Assembly: GCA_016490735.1 (NCBI GenBank)
Contig: JAEMWC010000215.1
Location: forward strand, 564,001-628,000
DNA from: Pachyseris speciosa
Lineage: Eukaryota; Cnidaria; Anthozoa; Scleractinia; Pachyseridae
DNA: 64,000 nt
Direction of reading: 5' to 3'
A program made the position numbers and the translations under genes. The notes below the pieces were generated by a model. That model worked only from the letters and a program-made list of their open reading frames with translations. It did no database searches and was not told where the DNA came from. Positions 60,301 to 64,000 of this stretch are shown here, piece after piece. Numbering within the stretch: position 1 is the first letter of the stretch; each line of letters starts with the position of its first letter.

Positions 60301-61940
60301 TAGTTTGGATATCTCTAGGAAAAGCAGGAACTATTCGTTTCCATAAGGGACGGACATTATTTTTCTGGAGGGGGGAAAGAAGATGTATTGAAAAAAAAAG
60401 AAAAGTTTGAAGGGTCTGAAAAGACAGAATAAATTGTTTGCAAACGTGATACGGGTTAAAAAAATATGTTTGCAGAGAAGTCAGATAAGCTATTAAAAAA
60501 TATTAGTTCCAAAACTGAAATAAAAAAAACTGAAAGTAACAAATTGAATCAAGTACGAAAAGATATTAAGCTGGGTACTTCAAAGTGTTCACTTTTTTAG
60601 CATTAAACTGTAGAACAAGTAATAAATTAGAAACTAGTTTATTCTTTACTGATAAAATGGGAATTTATTGTGGCAATTCAATCTCAACATTGTCTTTCAT
60701 AGATATTTCTCAAAACTGTATCAAACAAATTCTTCAAACTTGGCTATATTCATCAGTACTATTCCCATATTTCAGAAGCCAGTCACTTACATGAACAAAC
60801 ACTGACATTTGCTGAGAAAGCTCCACATGTGTGTGTGTGTCTACATATTCTGTGGCATTCATGAAATAATGCTGTATAACTAATAAAATCTAAACAAGAC
60901 AGGCAAAATGATTCAAGCAGCTAGGCCTTGATACTCATTACATGTTTGGTGACATGTGAAAAACTTTTTTTGCAGTGGCAGAGAAATGAACTGAATCGTG
61001 TTAATTCTGTAACATAAACAAGGACTCTATTCATTCAGTAGTAATTAAAGTAAACAATGACTGCTTTATGGATCATAATTACAATACCATATTCCATCAT
61101 TTAGCAGGTAGTCATGTTAAGCACAAATGAAAAGAAACTGTAAATAAAAATGAAAATAAATTGTTTGCAAGAAGGTGATTTTGTAAAAAAAAATATTGCG
61201 GAGACGCATATATGAAAAAAAAATTGTTTGCAGAAGATAATTTCTTTCCAGGAAAATAATGGTCCGTTCCTAATTGAGCCCGCGCTGTGCTGCAAGGTAG
61301 GCAGTCTCGAATTTCATGGCAAAGCAATCGGAAACACATGTTTTGTCAGCATAGATAATGAACCAAGTGTTGTGAACACGATAAATGTTCTGTTGACCCC
61401 TCGTGATGTCAAAAAATAAATAAATAACTTATACCCTCGGTATTATTTTTTTTAAAACACAAAGGCTAGTAGGGCCGAGCAAATACAGAAACAAATAATT
61501 CAAATAAGCATAACTTGATAAGAATCCCAGCTGGCCGGAGGCAAACCAGTTGGCTATTTACAAGGATGACCGAGGAGTTGAACCAGGGACTTCCCAGAAC
61601 AACACCAGCTAGCGGCTAGAGCGGGATTTAGCATTTCCGTTTCATTTTACGTTAGCCTAATTTTAGAGAGGTATGAGTATTGGTATAAATGTGCGAATAC
61701 TGTCTACGTTTCGTTAAACATAAAACACTTGGTCTAACAACAACAACCTTCTATTCACCCAGAGCAAATAACAAGTAAAGAGTATGACAGTGTAGTTATG
61801 AAAAATATGATGGGTGTACAAAGAAATGAGTACAAAGTGTTCAAAGAAATGAGTAAAAGTTGAGGTTGGAAGAACAACAGCACAGAGAGAGACACAACCA
61901 AAACACTAAACTACTAGTATGTCTTTAAAACAACAACAAC

Positions 61941-61972
<32 letters not shown>

Positions 61973-64000
61973 CAACAACAACAACAACAACAACAATAAT
62001 AATAAATAATAATAATAATAATAATAATTCAAAACAGCCAAACTAAGAAAAACTGAAAAGGCTATCCAAATAATACTAAAAACGTTTCTTGGAAATGGAG
62101 AAAGGTTGAAAGAAAAATCTCCGCACGTCACACGTGCATTACGGTCAGGGTTTTATGAAAGAAATGCTCTCAAATCTTTGTTTTACTGTGAGATACAAAA
62201 CTCTGACCGAAGCCTCGGCTTGTATTCCTTGACACTCACATTTGCACCCTTTTCTGAAAGGTTAATTCACATGTATCAGTGCTTTTTTGTGATACCAAAT
62301 TTTTTTCTAGCTTTTCACGTCTTTTTTCATTACGTGAGGTTTAAAATGCCACATTCTTCCTCTGATCCACTTTCAATAGAATGTTTTTAGTTCAGCGATT
62401 CTTGGTAGGGGGGGGGGGACTCAGTAGTGATCAACTCTGAAGGAAGGAGATTGGTAGGTCCACGTCCTCGTTTTATGAAAGTATGAATCGAAAGACCACC
62501 GTGCGGGAGGTCGCAGGTTCAAACCCCGGCCGGACCAACACTCAGGGTCTTTAAATAATTAAGCAGAAAATGCTGCCTTTGTAATGACACCTGCAAACGG
62601 TTAGACTTTCTCGTCTTCTCGGATAAGGATAATAAACCGTAGGCCCCGTCTCACAACTCTTCATAACTGATTCTGTGGGACGTTAAAGAACCCACACACT
62701 GTTCGAAAAGAGAAGGGGATGTAGTTCCCGGTGTGGTGATCTATCTCTCATCTGATGGTTGAGTTGGCAAATGCTCGGAGATATTAGCTGTATAAGCTAC
62801 TCAAAAATCCGAGGATAAATAAAGTATATGTATATATGTTTTGTTGAAATCATGCCTTTTCCTGTTGCCAATGAGTGCTATAACCTTTGGTAATGCTTAC
62901 CAATTTGATTTTATGTGTAATTATGTTGTTGATGGCGTTTTGCTGTGTCTTTTTACCCAGACGGTGCCGTAATCGATCCACTAAAGCTAGAGCAGTCGCT
63001 ATGTCACGTGCTTATGGATAAAGCGCTGCTGAACTGTCTCTTGATATTGGACAAAGCTGACATGGAGTCCCGAATGAAAACCCTGGCAACGCAGCGATTT
63101 GATTATTCAGGTATCAGTTTATTTGGTATTTGGTTTTGCATTTGTATGGGAAATCGCACGTCCTTGAGTGCAACTGCTGATTAATAGCTATTCGTGATTT
63201 TGAGAGTTTTCAAATTGCACGTTGCCTATAGGTCTTTTAGTTAAAAAAATTACGCAACAAATCGTTCCACGGAATCGCAAATTCAGTTTGTGTGTCTTTC
63301 AGACCGATTTTACCCATCAAAACGTTCAATTTTGTCACGTTTGGCTGTGCTCACGTACCGTTGTCATGGAAATTCAATGGTACGTCCGGGGAGTACAATA
63401 CACCTTATTCCAAAATGGCCGCCAATTTATTATTCTTTGTTTGCATATTAATTAGCCCTCTTTGCCTCGTCAACATGTACAAAATACAAAAGAATTTGGA
63501 GGTGAAAATGAGGCAAAGAGGGCTATTTAACATGCAAACAAAAGAATAGTGAATTGGCAGCCATTTTGGAATAAGGTGTATTGGGATTAATTGCTCTCGA
63601 CCAATCAGAATTGGGTAATTTCCTTGACTGTATTTTTAGGTAGCATGTTTCGTTTACAAAATTTGTCCATTGCATTTGTTTGATATTTATGTTCGATTTT
63701 CTTGTTTGTTTGTGATTTTTATTCTTAATTATAAATTGAGATACGTGATGGCGTCAAGTTTCTATTGGTCTGTTAGGTTTTAGCGGCATCCACTCAAGTG
63801 AAAATATTGGGGTCCCGGATTAGCACGATCATTACCGTTCACATAAGCAAATTCCTCCCTCATTTATTCGTTATTTTTTTAGGATTTAACAGTGCCACAC
63901 CAGTGCCATTCGATTGCTCAAGTCTGTCTAGTGATGACTTTGTTCCTTCTCCACCCCTGTCAGGAGCGAGAAACCAAGAGGGGCGGCTTACATCGGTAGA
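27756..64000 (+). CDS. Kinesin, armadillo-repeat-kinesin (KIN-U/ARK)-like, 21 exons in window, 3' incomplete
   Basis: Spliced coding exons: 27756-27930 (candidate), 29822-29952, 31720-31797, 32411-32498, 32798-32895, 33431-33533, 33850-33973, 35140-35198, 36030-36139, 36503-36576, 37939-38037, 39336-39450, 39906-40010, 43909-43960, 52711-52808, 53756-54001, 54416-54539, 57572-57733, 59926-59997, 62961-63110, 63884-64000. All are AG/GT bounded and phase-consistent, about 793 codons. Motor domain about residues 68-440: P-loop GQTGAGKT (153-160), switch I NRQSSRSH (261-268), switch II DLAGSE (349-354), and [27 protein letters not shown] plus [11 protein letters not shown] match the neck of plant ARK kinesins. 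An N-terminal motor implies plus-end-directed microtubule movement (inference). Armadillo repeats, if present, lie to the right of the window. Confidence 0.87.
27931..29821 (+). other. Kinesin first intron, nothing recognised
   Basis: The segment 27985-28110 resembles a decayed retroelement tail (AATAATAATCTTTATAG, then AT-rich). No conserved frame. Confidence 0.4.
29822..29952 (+). CDS. Kinesin exon, motor domain start
   Basis: Acceptor GATTCAG, donor GTAAGG. Encodes [20 protein letters not shown] and 23 more residues; VYVRIRPL is the first motor strand. A stop lies in frame at 29794-29796, so the coding region must enter through this acceptor. Confidence 0.88.
30345..30772. mobile_element. 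Two adjacent foldback MITEs of one family
   Basis: 30345-30529 and 30531-30772 each have arms built from GTTTCTC...CGAAA-TTTTCGGGC and its complement. The first is joined directly to the second at GCGCGCC|TGGCGTGC. Intronic, non-coding. Confidence 0.65.
31720..31797 (+). CDS. Kinesin exon, residues 103-128
   Basis: Acceptor TTTACAAG, donor GTATGT. Encodes [20 protein letters not shown] and DASNEE; FQFDRV is the conserved F-x-F-D-x-V motor strand. Confidence 0.9.
32411..32498 (+). CDS. Kinesin exon, P-loop first half
   Basis: Acceptor GTCTTTAG, donor GTTAGA. Encodes [20 protein letters not shown] then LMAYGQTGA; the P-loop is split by a phase 1 intron inside the glycine codon. Confidence 0.92.
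32798..32895 (+). CDS. Kinesin exon, P-loop second half
   Basis: Acceptor CATTTCAG, donor GTAAGT. Encodes (G)[11 protein letters not shown] through KDATHSYA, including the nucleotide-binding lysine K159. Confidence 0.92.
33431..33533 (+). CDS. Kinesin exon, residues 191-224
   Basis: Acceptor CTTTCAG, donor GTACAG. Encodes [20 protein letters not shown] and on to REHPKK. S-Y-x-x-I-Y-x-x-x-V-x-D-L-L is the classic kinesin signature. Confidence 0.92.
33850..33973 (+). CDS. Kinesin exon, switch I
   Basis: Acceptor TTTCGCAG, donor GTTAGT. Encodes [20 protein letters not shown] through MNRQSS; the arginine of SSRSH is split with the next exon. Confidence 0.92.
35140..35198 (+). CDS. Kinesin exon, residues 267-285
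   Basis: Acceptor TTATTTCAG, donor GTTTGT. Encodes [19 protein letters not shown], completing switch I and the following strand. Confidence 0.9.
35336..35462. repeat. Degenerate CTGTTTG minisatellite
   Basis: Variants of TTTGCTGT / TTTACTGT recur about 14 times over 125 bases in a kinesin intron. Confidence 0.75.
36030..36139 (+). CDS. Kinesin exon, acidic serine/tyrosine-rich insert
   Basis: Acceptor CTTTTAG, donor GTAAGG. Encodes 36 residues of low complexity ([20 protein letters not shown], then YSSDSGS) within the hairpin that is usually about ten residues in kinesin-1. Phase on both sides supports inclusion; it could be alternatively spliced only together with a frame-compatible neighbour. 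Confidence 0.83.
36296..36405. repeat. GGGTA-rich tract
   Basis: Repeated TAGGG/GTAGGG units, e.g. GATAGGGTAGGGTAGGGTCC and GGTAGGGTAGGGCAGGGTAG. Four closely spaced G-triplets could form a G-quadruplex on the coding strand of the intron. Confidence 0.7.
36503..36576 (+). CDS. Kinesin exon, before switch II
   Basis: Acceptor ATATTTAG, donor GTACGT chosen over the later GT because it restores V-C-DLAGSE with the next exon. Encodes [20 protein letters not shown] and GKLY. Confidence 0.86.
36660..37140. other. Possible Penelope-like retroelement remnant
   Basis: Contains TCAGCGGAAGTC-like CTGAGCGGAAGTCATCATCAGAG and repeats of GTGATGGTATTGG / GTGATGTTATTGG, a pattern I associate with decayed Penelope-type insertions in cnidarians. 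No coding frame remains, so the family is uncertain. Confidence 0.3.
37939..38037 (+). CDS. Kinesin exon, switch II
   Basis: Acceptor ACGCACAG, donor GTATGT. Encodes [20 protein letters not shown] and [12 protein letters not shown]. Confidence 0.93.
38152..38385. mobile_element. MITE with GAGAGAAAATAAGCCGCGGC ends
   Basis: GGGCTGTTTAATACGAGAG at the left and CTCTCGTATAAACGGCCC at the right, arms containing AATAAGCCGCGGCTTAC. About 230 bases, in kinesin intron. Confidence 0.8.
39336..39450 (+). CDS. Kinesin exon, residues 381-418
   Basis: Acceptor GTTTTCAG, donor GTAAGT. Encodes [20 protein letters not shown] and [18 protein letters not shown]: the conserved H-I-P-Y-R-x-S-x-L-T-R-L-L-Q-D stretch. 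Confidence 0.94.
39906..40010 (+). CDS. Kinesin exon, end of motor domain
   Basis: Acceptor CTCCTTCAG, donor GTACGT. Encodes [20 protein letters not shown] and [20 protein letters not shown] plus a hydrophilic neck is the ARK-like signature. Confidence 0.93.
41227..41432. mobile_element. MITE carrying a small ORF
   Basis: TTTTAGTATAAATCTACTAG at the left pairs with CTAGTAGATTTATACTAAAA at the right. Inside, 41340-41399 reads [19 protein letters not shown] and a stop, in good start context (AAAATGG). Confidence 0.7.
41430..41538. repeat. Palindrome
   Basis: ACAATTAGATTATGAGCTCG and CGAGCTCATAATCTAATTGT are the outer arms; GTGATAGCTGAT / ATCAGCTATCACG close it, with a loop of about 18 bases. 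Directly follows the MITE. Confidence 0.8.
43909..43960 (+). CDS. Kinesin exon, neck / coiled coil
   Basis: Acceptor CTTTGCAG, donor GTTAGT. Encodes [17 protein letters not shown], comparable to the D-Y-x-x-L-x-x-x-L sequence after the ARK motor. Confidence 0.85.
45036..45080. repeat. (ATT)n microsatellite
   Basis: About 15 ATT triplets in the kinesin intron, next to the R2-like remnant. Confidence 0.9.
45168..45870 (-). pseudogene. R2-like non-LTR retrotransposon 3' coding remnant
   Basis: On the minus strand [20 protein letters not shown] and [13 protein letters not shown] match the conserved C-terminal region of R2/CRE-like endonuclease-reverse transcriptases (V-G-A-L-G-x-x-K-K-G ... I-P-G ... 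Q-K-I-x-L-x-G-T-A-H). Preceded by [20 protein letters not shown] in a shifted frame. No RT core or endonuclease, so dead. Confidence 0.65.
45257..45327. repeat. (ATG)n microsatellite
   Basis: About 23 GAT/ATG triplets inside the retroelement remnant. Produces artificial poly-Met, poly-Ser and poly-Ile frames. Confidence 0.93.
45960..50755 (+). other. Kinesin intron, nothing recognised
   Basis: Nearly 5 kb without a credible gene, repeat or hairpin that I can see. Short open frames (e.g. 48523-48765) lack splice sites and recognisable motifs. Confidence 0.5.
50762..52185 (+). repeat. Repeat R, intronic uninterrupted copy
   Basis: Same start and end as the upstream copy, including the tRNA-like unit (51040-51112), the tandem 355-base duplication, the AGTCTCTAATTTT palindrome (51758-51863) and the terminal CCCGGGCGCCGCGCGAGACG block. 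Contains AAAAATAGTG without the foldback insertion. Lies within the intron between kinesin residues 470 and 472. Confidence 0.88.
52711..52808 (+). CDS. Kinesin exon, coiled coil
   Basis: Acceptor TCTTTTTCAG, donor GTAAAC. Encodes [20 protein letters not shown] and [12 protein letters not shown], a charged helical segment. Lies 8.75 kb from the previous exon. Confidence 0.87.
53756..54001 (+). CDS. Kinesin exon, residues 504-585
   Basis: Acceptor GATTACAG, donor GTACAG. 82 codons: [20 protein letters not shown] ... [20 protein letters not shown] ... LHSAETLLE. Predominantly helical; no named domain recognised. Confidence 0.87.
54416..54539 (+). CDS. Kinesin exon, residues 586-626
   Basis: Acceptor TTTATGCCAG, donor GTGAGG. 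Encodes [20 protein letters not shown] then a polar stretch ending in LPAQ. Confidence 0.84.
54540..57571 (+). other. Kinesin intron, nothing recognised
   Basis: Contains a GTT/TTG run at 54855-54890, a poly-C run at 55794-55807 and a TTTG run near 56440. No gene supported. Confidence 0.5.
57572..57733 (+). CDS. Kinesin exon, residues 628-680
   Basis: Acceptor TTTTTACAG, donor GTTAGT. Encodes [20 protein letters not shown], then [20 protein letters not shown] and [12 protein letters not shown]. Confidence 0.86.
58345..58622. mobile_element. Foldback built of GCAAGC/TAAGC tandem units
   Basis: Left arm repeats CGCAAGCACAAGCGCAAGC, right arm its complement GCTTGCGCTTGTGCTTGCG. A central CGCTTATTTCACAGTGAAG / GAGTGAAAACCAGGCTTA suggests ends. 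Arms are themselves minisatellites of a 6-base unit. Confidence 0.72.
59436..59675 (-). mobile_element. tRNA-headed SINE with conserved core
   Basis: Minus-strand head: GTGGTGAGAGCACTCG (A box), GGTTCGATTCC (perfect B box). Then a body with GCTCCGAAAGG, TTCTCCGGGTACTCCGG and CCCCTCTCC, and a tail of (ATTATC)n. Architecture fits the widespread metazoan tRNA-SINEs with a conserved central domain (inference). Confidence 0.78.
59926..59997 (+). CDS. Kinesin exon, residues 682-704
   Basis: Acceptor TTCTTTTAG, donor GTATGG. Encodes [20 protein letters not shown] and SSS, a short amphipathic helix. Confidence 0.84.
61430..61640 (-). mobile_element. tRNA-related SINE
   Basis: Minus strand: CCGCTCTAGCCGCTAGCTGG, then CTGGTTCAACTCCTCGG (B-box-like), a unique body, and a TTATTTATTTATTT tail. 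A-box is weak, so old. Confidence 0.5.
61937..62029. repeat. (AAT/AAC)n microsatellite
   Basis: Alternating runs of ACA and ATA triplets on the plus strand, about 30 units. Confidence 0.92.
62490..62845 (+). mobile_element. tRNA-related SINE
   Basis: Head GTGCGGGAGGTCGCAGGTTC and AAACCCCGGCC (B box), then a body with CGGATAAGGATAATAAACCG, CTGTGGGACGTTAAAGAACC and AAATGCTCGGAGATATTAGC, ending GATAAATAAAGTATATGTAT. Head start is uncertain. Confidence 0.65.
62961..63110 (+). CDS. Kinesin exon, residues 706-754
   Basis: Acceptor TTTACCCAG, donor GTATCA. Encodes [20 protein letters not shown] and [20 protein letters not shown], helical and leucine-rich; possibly the approach to a repeat-helical region. 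Confidence 0.87.
63396..63582. mobile_element. Foldback MITE, about 185 bp
   Basis: AATACACCTTATTCCAAAATGG at the left (first 20 bases) pairs with CCATTTTGGAATAAGGTGTA at the right. Internal AGCCCTCTTTGCCTC / GAGGCAAAGAGGGCT. In the last kinesin intron of the window. Confidence 0.8.
63884..64000 (+). CDS. Kinesin exon running to the window edge
   Basis: Acceptor TTTTTTAG. Encodes [20 protein letters not shown], then [21 protein letters not shown] at 63996-63997 could be a donor, so the exon may end at 63995 or continue. Confidence 0.78.

Overview
The window looks like nuclear DNA of an early-branching animal, most likely an anthozoan cnidarian such as a stony coral. This is inferred from intron-rich animal-type genes with canonical GT-AG junctions, AT-rich introns, several tRNA-headed SINEs, many palindromic mini-transposons, an L1/Tx1-like LINE and an ISL2EU-like DNA transposon. 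There is no bacterial-style gene packing.

Two protein-coding genes can be reconstructed exon by exon, and they diverge from each other. On the minus strand (start codon at 10542, running off the left edge) lies an SH3BP2/3BP2-type adaptor: an N-terminal PH domain, a proline-rich middle and the start of a C-terminal SH2 domain. Nine coding exons join with matching reading phases. The tankyrase-recognition motif known from human SH3BP2 is visible as RGFPDG across an exon junction. A noncoding 5' exon is likely near 16.1-16.2 kb. The end of the SH2 domain is not fully resolved.

On the plus strand, from about 27.76 kb past the right edge, lies a large kinesin gene with a candidate first coding exon plus twenty phase-matched exons, about 793 codons in the window. 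Its motor domain has an intact P-loop, switch I and switch II. The sequence just after the motor most resembles armadillo-repeat kinesins (KIN-U/ARK type), the family best known from plants. An acidic, serine- and tyrosine-rich insert sits just before switch II. Any armadillo repeats would lie beyond the window.

The rest is intronic or intergenic and rich in mobile DNA. From left to right: foldback MITEs and a purine-only minisatellite in SH3BP2 introns (0.4-3.7 kb); a truncated jockey/CR1-like LINE (5.3-6.0 kb); a decayed L1/Tx1-like LINE (11.2-14.6 kb); MITEs at 14.7, 16.7, 20.6 and 21.6 kb; an ISL2EU-like transposon with frameshifted DDE transposase and SAP-domain fragments (17.8-20.5 kb); and a 1.4-kb repeat ending 21 bases before the kinesin start codon. 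That repeat has a second copy inside kinesin intron 14 (50.8-52.2 kb). The upstream copy was later split by a 1.86-kb foldback element with GGAATCC-repeat ends and a 9-base target duplication; the downstream copy preserves the empty site. The kinesin introns also hold SINEs, MITEs, an R2-like RT fragment and microsatellites.
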